Positions 39,927 through 51,689 of a DNA stretch of 64,000 nucleotides are shown here, piece by piece. Below the pieces are notes generated by a model, which was not told the DNA's origin, ran no database searches, and saw only the letters and a program-made list of their open reading frames with translations. Each line of letters begins with the position of its first letter. The first letter of the stretch is position 1. Origin of the DNA: Nitrospiraceae bacterium (GTDB taxonomy: Bacteria; Nitrospirota; Nitrospiria; Nitrospirales; Nitrospiraceae); contig CAKKRE010000003.1 of assembly GCA_919902505.1 (NCBI GenBank), positions 43,196 to 107,195 on the forward strand, read 5' to 3'. A program made the translations under genes and the position numbers.

Positions 39927-41528
39927 TCAGCCATTCGCCGTACGCTCTGGTTCTTTTCTCGTATAGGCAGGGAGAATCATCGGCGAGATGACACCGTTGG
40001 AGCTGCCGTGCGTCTTCGCCTCCGCCCGGAATCGCTGCAAATGTTTGAGCGAGAGTTTCCCTTGCCGCATGGATCCAGCACGCGATGCCGCCGTCAAACC
40101 TGACCGTTTCCCGAACACCATCAGGTCGAGCAACGAATTCCCCATCAATCGATTCCGTCCATGCAATCCCCCAGAAGCTTCTCCGGCAACGAAGAGATTC
40201 TTCACGTTGGTTTCTGAGTTTGAATCAATCTTCACTCCGCCATTCTGATAGTGCAATGTCGGATAAATGAGCACAGGGTCCTTACTGATATCGATGCCGA
40301 ATCGTTCAAACTGCATCATCATGGCTGGAAAGTGCTTTTCCACCGTCCCCGGCCCGTGCTCTGCATCAAGCAACGGCGTATCCAGCCAAACACCGACGCG
40401 ACCAGACATGGTGCGAATACCACGGCCGTCCTCACACTCACGAATAATCGAGGAGGAGACCACATCGCGGGTATCCAGTTCATTCACAAACCGCTCACCC
40501 TTGGCGTTGACCAGATGGCCGCCCTCTGACCTGATGCCTTCCGTGACCAATGCGCCGATCAATTGCTCAGGATAGACCGCGCCGGAGGGGTGATATTGAA
40601 ACGTATCGATGTGATCGAGCTTCGCCCCCATTCGATAGGAGAGGCACAAACCGTCGCCGGTTGCACCATAATGGTTGCTCGTGGGAAATCCCTGAATATG
40701 GAGCCGGCCGATACCACCGGTCGCGAGAATCACAGACTTCGCAGCCACAACCACCTGCCTGTGATTGTCGAGATCCTTAAAGATGGCCCCGGTGCACTGC
40801 CCATTGTCATCGCTCAACAACTCCACTGCGGCACAGAATTCAAGCAGCTGGATCTTTTGATTCAGCACTTCGTCCTTGAGGACACGCATGATCTCAAGAC
40901 CAGTGTAGTCTGAGCAGGTCAGAAGTCGCGGTTTTGAACTCCCGCCGCCCTTCTTGACGTGCAGATTACCATCGGCTTGCCGATCGAAAAGTACGCCCAA
41001 TTCAATTAACCACTTCGCAATGGACGGCCCATCTTCGACCATGACTTTGAGTAATTCGTGGTCGTTCTGCATATGGCCACCCTTGAGCGTGTCAAGGAAA
41101 TGGGTGACCGGAGAATCTTCTGGCGCAACGGAAATCTGCATCCCGCCTTGAGCCATCACACTATTGGAATCACCGAGCCGTAACTTTGTCGCAAGAATGA
41201 CCTTCGCGCCTGTCCCATGCGCATGCAACGCCGCAGCGCACCCAGCACCGCCGCCACCGACAACGAGAACATCCGTTGTGTAGTGTGGGGTCAAATCAAT
41301 ATTCTCGGCGATTGAGCTATCACCTTCGAGAAGGGCAGCGAGTTCGACGACCGTCTTGTCGTTCGCGTTCGGGCCAAATCGAATCGGACGATAGGCACTG
41401 GCACGGTAATCAGGATGATATTTATGGATCAGCTGGTCGCGATCGGCAGGGGAGAACTTCGGAATAGTCTGTTTACGGCGAGTGTCCCGAGTTTGGTGGA
41501 CAATCTGTTGGAGTGCGTGAATATCCAT
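39927..41528 (-). CDS. frdA: Fumarate reductase/succinate dehydrogenase flavoprotein subunit
   Basis: 533 residues from the chosen ATG. The FAD motif is VVGGGGAGCAAALHAHG, then ATKLRLGDSNSVMAQGGMQ; further motifs are FVNELDTRDVVSS and LFVAGEASGGLHGRNRLMGNSL. In the reductive cycle it would reduce fumarate to succinate. Unusual: membrane-bound relatives attach FAD to a His in an RSHT-type segment, but here the aligned residue appears to be Asn (GDSNS), so FAD is probably non-covalent. The frame is open 21 codons further to GTG 41591, 7 bases after frdB. No membrane-anchor gene is adjacent. It could serve both directions; the rTCA context favours fumarate reductase. Confidence 0.9.
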   Translation of the reverse strand: MDIHALQQIVHQTRDTRRKQTIPKFSPADRDQLIHKYHPDYRASAYRPIRFGPNANDKTVVELAALLEGDSSIAENIDLTPHYTTDVLVVGGGGAGCAAALHAHGTGAKVILATKLRLGDSNSVMAQGGMQISVAPEDSPVTHFLDTLKGGHMQNDHELLKVMVEDGPSIAKWLIELGVLFDRQADGNLHVKKGGGSSKPRLLTCSDYTGLEIMRVLKDEVLNQKIQLLEFCAAVELLSDDNGQCTGAIFKDLDNHRQVVVAAKSVILATGGIGRLHIQGFPTSNHYGATGDGLCLSYRMGAKLDHIDTFQYHPSGAVYPEQLIGALVTEGIRSEGGHLVNAKGERFVNELDTRDVVSSSIIRECEDGRGIRTMSGRVGVWLDTPLLDAEHGPGTVEKHFPAMMMQFERFGIDISKDPVLIYPTLHYQNGGVKIDSNSETNVKNLFVAGEASGGLHGRNRLMGNSLLDLMVFGKRSGLTAASRAGSMRQGKLSLKHLQRFRAEAKTHGSSNGVISPMILPAYTRKEPERTANG

Positions 41529-41597
41529 GGTTTCACTTTCAGCACGGAGCACAGTCTTCGGACATATCTGCCCGAGACCGGCGGACGGCACGAGGCA

Positions 41598-42308
41598 TTA
41601 CTTCACTGTCGCGCAGTGGTCGGCCAGCTCCTGTTCGTTCATTGCGAGCACTTTGTTCCATTCATCGTTGAAACGGCCGTCTTGAATTTCCTTGATACGG
41701 ATATCCAGCCCCTGCGGCTTCTCCGTGAAGTGGGCGCCTTGGGCCCGACTCACATACAGAGCTACCAGGTTAGGAGCGATGTCGGCAATACAGACCGGTG
41801 TGCACATCCCGCACATGACGCAATCCATAAACATCTCGGACACGCTCTTGAAATCGCCGAACACTGCTTTCCACACCCCTTCGCGAACATCGATTTTCTG
41901 AGGACAGGCTTCCGTACAGGCATTGCAATTCCGGCAGAGCGGCGCTTCCGGATAGAGATTGAAGAGGTCTTGCTTCGGATCTTTGAGCGACCGGATGTCG
42001 TACAGAGCCTTACGAGCAGGAAACGGCGGCATGATGGTGAAGGACATGCCGTCCTCCACAGCCATTTGGCAAGCGAGGCAGGTTCGGACCTTCGGGTCAT
42101 CCTTGGTTCGATAGTAGGTCGCACAGGCTCCGCAGAAACCACCAAGACAGCCGGCACCTCGCACTACCTCCTGCCCCGTATGCCACAGAGCCTTGATCAC
42201 GGTGATCCCTTCCGGCACTTCATACTTCTTACCGGAGATTTCAATCGTCACCATTTTGTGGCGCAACACTTCTGGCTGATCGATCACGTTGGTGTCTTCT
42301 TGTGCCAT
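41598..42308 (-). CDS. frdB: Fumarate reductase/succinate dehydrogenase iron-sulfur subunit
   Basis: 236 residues. The N-terminal plant-type ferredoxin domain has GAGCLGGFCGACATYY and a following RTCLACQ for a [2Fe-2S] cluster. The C-terminal helical domain has CRNCNACTEACP and CVMCGMCTPVC, for about two further clusters. It transfers electrons to the FrdA flavin. It lies just upstream of frdA and downstream of a strong hairpin that follows icd. Confidence 0.93.
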   Translation of the reverse strand: MAQEDTNVIDQPEVLRHKMVTIEISGKKYEVPEGITVIKALWHTGQEVVRGAGCLGGFCGACATYYRTKDDPKVRTCLACQMAVEDGMSFTIMPPFPARKALYDIRSLKDPKQDLFNLYPEAPLCRNCNACTEACPQKIDVREGVWKAVFGDFKSVSEMFMDCVMCGMCTPVCIADIAPNLVALYVSRAQGAHFTEKPQGLDIRIKEIQDGRFNDEWNKVLAMNEQELADHCATVK

Positions 42309-42335
42309 GTTTCTCTCGTGAACCGTTGAGAGCCA

Positions 42336-42363
42336 GGCGTGGGGGGATTATTCCCCCCACGCC
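42336..42363. other. Strong 12-bp hairpin between icd and frdB
   Basis: GGCGTGGGGGGA (42336-42347) and TCCCCCCACGCC (42352-42363) form a perfect 12-bp stem with a 4-base TTAT loop. Neither strand has a T-run after it, so it is not a standard intrinsic terminator. In the minus-strand transcript it falls between the icd stop and the frdB start. Possible roles are protection of the icd 3' end, a processing site, or partial termination. Confidence 0.8.
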
Positions 42364-42388
42364 CGACGCTTATTGAACGGACTTGCCC

Positions 42389-44641
<2,253 letters not shown>

Positions 44642-46888
44642 TTAGTTCAGCGCGTTCAACGCAGAGCCCGCCTTGAACCACGCAATCTGTTGCTCAGTAA
44701 TACTGTGGTTCGTCTGGATGGTGAGCGCCTTCCCATCCGCCTTATGAATAGTGACCTGCACCGGCTTGCCGGGGGCCAGATTGTTGAGCCCCGTCACACT
44801 AATGCGGTCTTGTTGCTCGATCTTGTCGTAGTCCTTCTGATCTGCGAAGGTCAAGGCCAAGATGCCCTGCTTCTTCAGATTGGTTTCGTGAATCCGAGCA
44901 AAACTCTTCGTGATCACCACTCGAACATTCAAGAAGCGGGGCGACATCGCCGCATGCTCACGGCTGCTCCCCTCACCGTAGTTCTCATCACCCACAACGA
45001 CCGACCCAATGCCGTTGGCCTTGTAGGCTCGCGCGATCTGCGCAATGGTGAGGTTTCCCTCACCCGTGAGCACATTGGTCCCCTTGCCCGGTTCTGATGT
45101 AAAGGCACTGTTGGCGCCCAAGAACATGTTGTCACTGATCTTATCGAGGTGCCCACGGAACTTGAGCCATGGCCCAGCCGGGGAAATATGGTCGGTGGTG
45201 GTCTTTCCCTTCGTCTTAATCAACAACGGCAACTTATCGAAGTCTTTTCCATCCCATCGCGGGAATGGCTGCAACAGCTGCAACCGTTCACTCGTGGGGG
45301 GAATATCCACCGTCAGGCCTTCACCATTGTCCGCCGGGGCCACAAAGCCCTCCTCGCCTTTCGCAAAACCTTTGGCAGGCAGCTCTTCCCCCTGCGGGGG
45401 CTGAAACTTAAACTCTTTTCCATCCGCGTCCTTGAGGGTTTGATTCATGGGATCAAATCCCAAATCGCCTGTAATGGCATACGCCGTCACAACTTCCGGA
45501 CTCGCCAAGAACGAGAGTGTTTCGCTGATTCCATCATTGCGACCAGGAAAGTTTCGATTGAAGGAACTGACGATCGAATCGGCCTTTCCCTTCACCCCAT
45601 CTGCCCGCTTCCACTGCCCAATGCAGGGCCCGCAAGAATTTGACAGTACGGTACCGCCAAGCTGCTCAAAGGTGTCTAAGAATCCGTCACGTTTCATGGT
45701 GTGATAGATGCGCTCAGAACCGGGCGACACAAGGAACGATGCCTTGGCCTTCAAACCCGCCTTCAAGCCTTGCCTTGCGATATGGGCAGAGCGACTAATG
45801 TCTTCGTAAGAGGAATTGGTGCAGCTGCCAATGAGCGCCGCTTTCAATTCGACCGGGTACCCCTTCGCCTTCGCTTCCGCCGCCAATTTTGAAATCGGTC
45901 TGGCAAGATCCGGCGTATGCGGGCCAACCACATGTGGCTCGAGCTTCGACAGATCAACCTCCACGATTTGATCATAGTACTTTTCAGGCGACTGATAGAC
46001 CTCGGGATCACCCACCAGCAACTCTTTGTGCGATTGAGCGAAGGTCGCCAAATCAGCCCGATCCGTGATGTTCATATAGGCGACCATCTTATTGTCGAAG
46101 GGGAATACGGAGGTCGTGGCCCCAAGTTCCGCGCCCATATTGCAGATCGTGCCCTTACCAGTGGCACTGATGGTTTCGGCACCCGGACCAAAGTACTCCA
46201 CGATCTTGTTGGTCCCGCCCTTCACCGTCAACAGGCCGCACAGATAAAGGATCACGTCTTTCGGGGAAGCCCAGCCATTCAACTTACCGGTTAGACGCAC
46301 TCCGATCAATTTCGGATGAAGCACTTCCCACGGCAATCCTGCCATCACTTCACCGGCGTCTGCACCGCCGACACCGATCGCCAGCCCGCCCAAGCCACCA
46401 CCATTCGGTGTATGCGAGTCCGTCCCGATGATCAAACAGCCTGGAAATGCATAGTTCTCCAAGACCACCTGATGGATGATTCCGGCGCCGGGTTTCCAGA
46501 AACCAATCCCGTACTTCTTTGCGGCAGAAGCGAGGAAGTTATACACTTCCCGATTCTCATCCATCGCACGGAGCAGGTCCTTCTCGGAGCCCATTTCAGC
46601 CCGAATGAGGTGATCGCAATGAATCGTGCTCGGCACGGCCGCCTTCTTTTTATTGGCCTGCATAAACTGCAGCATGGCCATTTGCGCCGTGGCATCTTGC
46701 ATCGCGACACGGTCCGGCCTGAGCGCCAACATCGCCTTGCCACGCTCCCAGGTCTGCGCGTCGAAACTATCCGCGTGCGAAACCAAGATCTTGTCAGCCA
46801 GGGTGAGCCCGCGGCCGAACTTTTTTCTAGCCTTGGCAAACACATCCGGCATCTTGGCATATAGTTTCTTGGCGAGATCCATCGACAT
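44642..46888 (-). CDS. acn: Aconitate hydratase
   Basis: 748 residues of the mitochondrial-like aconitase branch. Cluster Cys lie in IGSCTNSSYEDI and SNSCGPCIGQW. GTDSHTPNGGGLGGLAIGVGGAD and the swivelling-domain EGSSREHAAMSPRFLNVRVV are typical. It interconverts citrate and isocitrate. ATG 46888 has GAGGAG just upstream; the frame is open 10 more codons. A 66-bp gap with an imperfect hairpin separates it from aclA. In the reductive cycle it runs from isocitrate toward citrate, which ATP-citrate lyase then splits. Confidence 0.97.
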   Translation of the reverse strand: MSMDLAKKLYAKMPDVFAKARKKFGRGLTLADKILVSHADSFDAQTWERGKAMLALRPDRVAMQDATAQMAMLQFMQANKKKAAVPSTIHCDHLIRAEMGSEKDLLRAMDENREVYNFLASAAKKYGIGFWKPGAGIIHQVVLENYAFPGCLIIGTDSHTPNGGGLGGLAIGVGGADAGEVMAGLPWEVLHPKLIGVRLTGKLNGWASPKDVILYLCGLLTVKGGTNKIVEYFGPGAETISATGKGTICNMGAELGATTSVFPFDNKMVAYMNITDRADLATFAQSHKELLVGDPEVYQSPEKYYDQIVEVDLSKLEPHVVGPHTPDLARPISKLAAEAKAKGYPVELKAALIGSCTNSSYEDISRSAHIARQGLKAGLKAKASFLVSPGSERIYHTMKRDGFLDTFEQLGGTVLSNSCGPCIGQWKRADGVKGKADSIVSSFNRNFPGRNDGISETLSFLASPEVVTAYAITGDLGFDPMNQTLKDADGKEFKFQPPQGEELPAKGFAKGEEGFVAPADNGEGLTVDIPPTSERLQLLQPFPRWDGKDFDKLPLLIKTKGKTTTDHISPAGPWLKFRGHLDKISDNMFLGANSAFTSEPGKGTNVLTGEGNLTIAQIARAYKANGIGSVVVGDENYGEGSSREHAAMSPRFLNVRVVITKSFARIHETNLKKQGILALTFADQKDYDKIEQQDRISVTGLNNLAPGKPVQVTIHKADGKALTIQTNHSITEQQIAWFKAGSALNALN

Positions 46889-46912
46889 AATTATTCTCCT
46901 CGAAAAGCAATC

Positions 46913-46940
46913 AGCCATCAGCGCTCCGTGAGCGATGGCT
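46913..46940. repeat. Imperfect hairpin between aclA and acn
   Basis: AGCCATC (46913-46919) pairs with GATGGCT (46934-46940), and GCTC with GAGC inside, leaving a small bulge. It uses the same AGCCATC/GATGGCT word as the repeat at 11224-11296, which suggests the same dispersed intergenic family. Confidence 0.55.
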
Positions 46941-46954
46941 GTCAGCTGAGATTC

Positions 46955-48775
46955 TTACTTGAGTGGCGGAACTTCTCGCCTCTTCGGCGCCGCATAATTC
47001 ACAAGGTAGTCGAACAATCTGACCAGACGGCTATCCTGGCGTTTTTGATCAACCCAGTGGCCGATTAATCCGATCGTCCGCGAGAGGATAAAGAACCCGT
47101 TCAAACTATCCACAGGGAATCCGATATCGACCAAGACGGCTGCCATCGTGCCATCGACGTTCAGAATCAGGTTGTCCTTTTTCACGGAGGTGATTTTCTC
47201 TACCTCAAGCGCGAAGTCCAGACAGGGAGTCTTGATCTTCAGGCTCTTGACGTACCCGACCAACTCCTTGACCCGCTTGTCCGGATTCCGGAGACTCTTC
47301 ACGCGATGCCCGATACCTGGAACCGGGCCGTGATTCTTCTTCATGTAGGCCAAGAATTCGTCGACCGACATCTTGTTATCGACAGCATATTTAAAGAATC
47401 GCCCGGCATCAGTCACCGCACCGCCGAAGCGCGGACCAATCATAATCATACCTGCGGCAACCGATTGCGAGAGGCCGATTCCGGCACAAGCCGCAAGGAT
47501 AGTCGCATAGGCGCCGCTCACGCAGGGACCGTGATCAGCAGACAGCATCATGATGCGCTTGATGATCTCGGCTTCTTGTTTTGAGATCAAGCGTTTGTCC
47601 CACAAAAGCCCAATGATATGAGGTATTTCGTAGCCCTTATTGATGAGCTCAGAGGCAGGATAACCATCGTAACAAGGCTCATCGCCGCGGTCATCGCTGA
47701 TGGTCGTGCGGATCAGCGGTGCGACCATGACCTCATCGGCTCTCATGGCTTCCTCGACAGTCTTGGGCAATCTAGGCAACGTCGCCGGTTCAACCGGCGC
47801 CTTCACCTGGCCGGACTTCAACAATTCTTGATAGGTTTCCTTGATGGCGGGACCAAGCGCGCCAAAAGTGGGCGGCACGAGCGCGCCGGCTTTCTTCAGC
47901 GCATCGGACTTGGAACGAGCTGATCCTTCACCCTTCATCCCCTCTTTCGCGCCGGCATGACCGAACTTCATCCCCTTCGGCAAACTCTCCTGACAGAAGC
48001 CGGAAACCACGGCAATCAACTTCACCCGGCGCTTTTTCGCGCCATACCATTCTGCAGCCCGCTCTTCGAGATCGCCGCCCATCTCTCCGACAATGACGAC
48101 CGCCTTCGTTTGGGGATCGTTTTCGAACATCTCGAGATAACTGACATAATCGGTGCCGGGATAGGCATCACCGCCGATACCGATGGCCGTCGTGATCCCG
48201 TCGGCAAATTGAGAGCAAATCCAGATGATTTCATTTGAGAGACCGCCGGACTTGGTGATGACGCCGAACGATCCTTCACGATAGAGCTTGGAGAGGACCA
48301 GGTTGTCAAACGCGCCACCGATCACACCCAGGCGGCAGGCTCCGGCAGAGATGATGCCGATGGATGAGGGACCGTTGAAGACCTTCCCCAACTTGCGGGC
48401 ATGGGCGCCAAGAATCTTTGCGTCCTTTTCGGGCACGCCTTCGGTGATCATTGAGACCACCTTGATATGCGAATCGTCCAGCGCCTCCATACCGCCCTTC
48501 ATCGCACGGTCGGCACCAATGTACACGAGGCTGGTATTCAAGGTCGGATGATGCTTGGTGGCTTCGGCAATGGACTTGTACACCGGAATGGCGATGAGGC
48601 CGCTGCCGTAGGGAATCTCATTGGTCTTGCCGGCATCCGGCGGATACACGAACGCTTCGACGTTGAGCGGTCGCTTAATGAGATAACAGAACTCGGCCAT
48701 GCGGCGGGCGGCGTTGACACCGGCCTGACCACCCTGAATCACCACACGGGTGTCTTTGTTTGCCAGAATACTCAT
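46955..48775 (-). CDS. aclA: ATP-citrate lyase, large (alpha) subunit
   Basis: 606 residues, the two-module subunit of bacterial ATP-citrate lyase. The N-terminal half resembles SucD (start MSILANKDTRVVIQGGQAG) and has the phospho-His in GMKFGHAGAKEGMKGEGSA. The C-terminal half is a citrate-synthase-like lyase domain with GPCVSGAYATILAACAG, PRFGGAVTDAGRFF and the active His in VPGIGHRVKS. The complex splits citrate into acetyl-CoA and oxaloacetate using ATP and CoA, the defining step of the reductive TCA cycle. Subunit letters follow the Chlorobium convention and are reversed in some annotations. Confidence 0.96.
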   Translation of the reverse strand: MSILANKDTRVVIQGGQAGVNAARRMAEFCYLIKRPLNVEAFVYPPDAGKTNEIPYGSGLIAIPVYKSIAEATKHHPTLNTSLVYIGADRAMKGGMEALDDSHIKVVSMITEGVPEKDAKILGAHARKLGKVFNGPSSIGIISAGACRLGVIGGAFDNLVLSKLYREGSFGVITKSGGLSNEIIWICSQFADGITTAIGIGGDAYPGTDYVSYLEMFENDPQTKAVVIVGEMGGDLEERAAEWYGAKKRRVKLIAVVSGFCQESLPKGMKFGHAGAKEGMKGEGSARSKSDALKKAGALVPPTFGALGPAIKETYQELLKSGQVKAPVEPATLPRLPKTVEEAMRADEVMVAPLIRTTISDDRGDEPCYDGYPASELINKGYEIPHIIGLLWDKRLISKQEAEIIKRIMMLSADHGPCVSGAYATILAACAGIGLSQSVAAGMIMIGPRFGGAVTDAGRFFKYAVDNKMSVDEFLAYMKKNHGPVPGIGHRVKSLRNPDKRVKELVGYVKSLKIKTPCLDFALEVEKITSVKKDNLILNVDGTMAAVLVDIGFPVDSLNGFFILSRTIGLIGHWVDQKRQDSRLVRLFDYLVNYAAPKRREVPPLK

Positions 48776-48817
48776 CTCGGGATCTCCCCTTATCTTCGGT
48801 TGGTCATAGGCGGCAGG

Positions 48818-50017
48818 CTACTTCGCTTGGAGCGCCTTGTCGACAATGTCGGTGAGCGGTGTATTGCGATCGAAGACATTGATGTCAAAGCCCTCGTCTT
48901 TCAGCGCACGCATCGCATCTAGTCCCTCTTTTTCGCGCGGCCCACCGCGACGCACCCAGATCTTCACGTTCTTCAACTTGCCTTCGGACTTGGCCTTCCG
49001 GAAGCCGTTGATGATCCCTCCGAACGTCTTTTTCACGTCGGTGAAATTCGCGATCGCACCACCAACAATGATGTTTCTGATTCCCGGCAGAGAACAGACT
49101 TTTTCCGTAAGGACTTCGACGGCCCAATCCGGCGGATCACCGGAGTATTCGGCATAGTTGGCCAACTTGCCACCACGCGCGACAACTGCGTCCGAGTAGT
49201 ACACGCTGGCACCCCCACCCGCCGGCAACATGGCCGTGTCACCGCCTGGAATCTCAATGAATTTCACCGAGCCCTTGATCTTGCTGTCAACCGCCATCAC
49301 CTCGACTTCTTGCTTGGAATAGGCGCGTCCAAATTCCGCCGCAAACGCGAAATTCCAGTCCGGATGTCTAAATTTGGCATCGCCGTCGAGCAATGTCACG
49401 GCATCAAGCGCCACCAGCTCTTCATCGGCGGCACGAAGGACGACCGGATTCACCTCGAGATACTGCGCATCTTCACTGTCGAAGCAGGCAAACATTTTCC
49501 CTGCAAACTCAGCCATCTTCTTCACGAGCGCTCCGCTGAATCCTGCTTCTTTCGACAGCTTTTCGAGGGACTCAGGAGAAGGAGCTTGCCCGATCTCAAG
49601 ACACAACCGCTTCACACGATCCCAATTTGACTCGACCTCGATTCCGCCACAATTGGCAACCAGGATCTCACTGCCTTCGCGGGTTGATTTGACCGCGCAA
49701 TAATACTCTTCCTTGTGCGGGATCATCTCAGAGACAATCACCTGAGTCACGGTGATGCTGCCGACCTGGCGGCCAATCATCTCTTTAGTGGCAGCTTCAG
49801 CCGCCTTAAAGTCCAGATCGATCTTCACGAGCCCCAGCTTGAAGCGCGACCCGAGAGCCTCGTGCGCCTTGGCAACAAGCTTGGACTTCTTCAACCATTC
49901 ATTGGCTTGACCCAGCCTGGTCAACTCGTCTACGGAGGTGACGACCACATAGTTGGGAACAGTGATTCCCCACTTCTTCATCAGCCCCATCCCGGGACCT
50001 TCCAGCACTTTCGCCAT
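48818..50017 (-). CDS. aclB: ATP-citrate lyase, small (beta) subunit
   Basis: 399 residues with an ATP-grasp fold like SucC, but clearly an ACL subunit. It starts MAKVLEGPGMGLMKKWGITVPNY. SGALVKKMAEFAGKMFACF, YLEVNPVVLRAADEELVALDAV and FIEIPGGDTAMLPAGGGASVYY are typical. It is first in the rTCA series and is followed 42 bp later by aclA. The SD (AAGGAG) lies 10 bases before the ATG. Confidence 0.96.
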   Translation of the reverse strand: MAKVLEGPGMGLMKKWGITVPNYVVVTSVDELTRLGQANEWLKKSKLVAKAHEALGSRFKLGLVKIDLDFKAAEAATKEMIGRQVGSITVTQVIVSEMIPHKEEYYCAVKSTREGSEILVANCGGIEVESNWDRVKRLCLEIGQAPSPESLEKLSKEAGFSGALVKKMAEFAGKMFACFDSEDAQYLEVNPVVLRAADEELVALDAVTLLDGDAKFRHPDWNFAFAAEFGRAYSKQEVEVMAVDSKIKGSVKFIEIPGGDTAMLPAGGGASVYYSDAVVARGGKLANYAEYSGDPPDWAVEVLTEKVCSLPGIRNIIVGGAIANFTDVKKTFGGIINGFRKAKSEGKLKNVKIWVRRGGPREKEGLDAMRALKDEGFDINVFDRNTPLTDIVDKALQAK

Positions 50018-50169
50018 GATTGACGACTCCTTGGTGTGTGATAGGGCAGAGAAACGGAGCGGTAGAGTACCGAATTCTGCTGATTAGCTCAATCCTCCAA
50101 AAGGCCCAAGCTGCGAGCACAGAAGTCCTACCATAATGAGCACTGAAGATTCATCACCATAAATAATTG

Positions 50170-50179
50170 ATAACGTTAT
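50170..50179. promoter_or_regulatory. AT-rich palindrome upstream of aclB
   Basis: In the 221-bp spacer between mutM and aclB a perfect palindrome ATAACGTTAT lies in an AT-rich island (AAATAATTGATAACGTTATT), very unlike the GC-rich surroundings. It is about 155 bp upstream of the aclB ATG. It could be an operator or lie within the promoter region of the rTCA genes. No matching regulator site is known to me. Confidence 0.4.
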
Positions 50180-50238
50180 TATTGTTTCCGACGCTTCAAG
50201 GTTTGGGGTTAGCGAGACTTTTCAGGCCTTGTGGCACG

Positions 50239-51072
50239 CTATCGCCTCTTTCGCTGGCATGTGGGACAGTAAAACGAACTTCGCTCCCCAACCATGTGAA
50301 TGATCACCGTACCGCAGGCATTCGGGCAGGGCTCCCCGGCTTTGGCATACACCAGATGCCTGCGCTTGTACTGGCCTTCGGTCCCATCCGGCGCAAAATA
50401 ATCCCGCACACTGGATCCCCCCATCGCGATGGCTTCACGCAACACCTCCCCCATCACTTGATAGAGCTGTGTCATCGCCTTCTCTGGAACCTTATTCGCA
50501 GCCTGATTTGGATGAAGCCTAGAACGGAAGAGGATCTCATTGGCATAGATGTTGCCGATCCCGGCAATCACCTGTTGACGCATCAGGAGGGCCTTCAGTC
50601 TGCTCCGTGTGGATCCGAGCACACACAAGAATTGTTCGTAACTGATGGTGAGCGGGTCATGGCCGAACCGACGGGCGATATACCGATCGAGTCCCACCTG
50701 ATCGAGCAACGACAGACGACCAAACCGCCTCGGGTTCCAATACCTGAGATCGGGCTCGGCACACCTCTCGAGGCGCAGAATAAAATGAGTATGTTGTGGA
50801 TGCCTGGTCGGGGCGGATTGGAGCAGCAATAATCCCGTCATACCCAGCTCTGCGACAAGAAATCTCGTCTCTTCGCCGCAGAGAAACTGCAGGATGACGC
50901 TTTTCCCCTGTCGGTCTACCCCGGTAATCGTAGCGTGGCGGTACCGGTCTAGAGTGGACAACCCTTCCCGCACGATGTCGTCACGGCCGACCCAGCACTC
51001 GCGCACCCTGGCTCCGACGACCCGTTCGCGCAATTGACGCGCCGCGACTTCTGCTTCCGGCAATTCTGGCAT
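50239..51072 (-). CDS. mutM: Formamidopyrimidine-DNA glycosylase
   Basis: Base-excision repair glycosylase/lyase removing 8-oxoguanine and FaPy. 277 residues. The catalytic N-terminus is MPELPEAEVAARQL (Pro2, Glu3). Lys follows in DRQGKSVILQF. The helix-two-turn-helix region has QQVIAGIGNIYANEILF, and the C-terminal zinc finger is CPNACGTVIIHMVGERSSFYC followed by CQRKR. It is complete and stands alone on the minus strand. Confidence 0.97.
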   Translation of the reverse strand: MPELPEAEVAARQLRERVVGARVRECWVGRDDIVREGLSTLDRYRHATITGVDRQGKSVILQFLCGEETRFLVAELGMTGLLLLQSAPTRHPQHTHFILRLERCAEPDLRYWNPRRFGRLSLLDQVGLDRYIARRFGHDPLTISYEQFLCVLGSTRSRLKALLMRQQVIAGIGNIYANEILFRSRLHPNQAANKVPEKAMTQLYQVMGEVLREAIAMGGSSVRDYFAPDGTEGQYKRRHLVYAKAGEPCPNACGTVIIHMVGERSSFYCPTCQRKRR

Positions 51073-51260
51073 TCAGGATTCTCGAGGTGTCTGAGGGAAC
51101 TCTATTACCGGCGGATTACGCCATGGGGCCGATGGAAAATGCAACTCCGACCGGGAGTCGCCCGGAGGCATCAGTGCGGATGGGGAGAATGGGACCGTGC
51201 AGAAAGGGATGAGGAAGGACGCAGCGGAACCGAACCGCATGCTCCGTGACAGCGCAGCTT

Positions 51261-51689
51261 CTAAGATGTTGATGAATTCACTTGGGTTTGCCGTCGGTGA
51301 CAAACATCCTGAATCGTCTCTTGGAGGCGCGGCAACGGCATGCCTCCTGGACGCCTGGTCAACACAAGCTTCACCGCATCGGCATAGGCCATTCCCTCGA
51401 CACAGCATAGATAGGCAATTACCACTGACACCGACCGACCCATGCCAACCCGACAACACACCATCAACCGATTGCCTGCCACATGTGCCGCAATCCATTC
51501 GACAGCCTCATATAATGCAGACGCGGCCGGCTCACCAAACTCCTTGAGCGGAATCTTGGCATAGATAACCCGGGAGGGGACTGTCACATTTTGTTCTTCA
51601 GCCACCATGAGAACGGCACTGACCTGGGGGGGAGGATTCTTGGCGTCATCGGCATTGCCGACCAGAAGGCGCTTGTTGATCATGTGCAT
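51261..51689 (-). CDS. Dual-specificity phosphatase family protein
   Basis: 142-residue predicted cysteine phosphatase. The P-loop CX5R is present in MVCCRVGMGRSVSVVIAYL (Cys-Arg-Val-Gly-Met-Gly-Arg-Ser), and a general-acid candidate lies in the IPLKEFGEPAAS loop. The N-terminus MINKRLLVGNADDA resembles the start of DSP-like domains. Substrate unknown; bacterial members act on proteins or phosphosugars/phosphoinositides. The start may be either ATG at 51689 or 51683; no clear SD. Confidence 0.8.
   Translation of the reverse strand: MHMINKRLLVGNADDAKNPPPQVSAVLMVAEEQNVTVPSRVIYAKIPLKEFGEPAASALYEAVEWIAAHVAGNRLMVCCRVGMGRSVSVVIAYLCCVEGMAYADAVKLVLTRRPGGMPLPRLQETIQDVCHRRQTQVNSSTS

Noticed and set aside
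42336..42363. Standard rho-independent terminator between icd and frdB
   Set aside because: Stem is strong, but neither strand has a T-run, and the same-strand gene series continues.
51073..51260. Small gene between mutM and the phosphatase
   Set aside because: Open frames here lack an SD, and are antisense or out-of-frame extensions of the neighbours.
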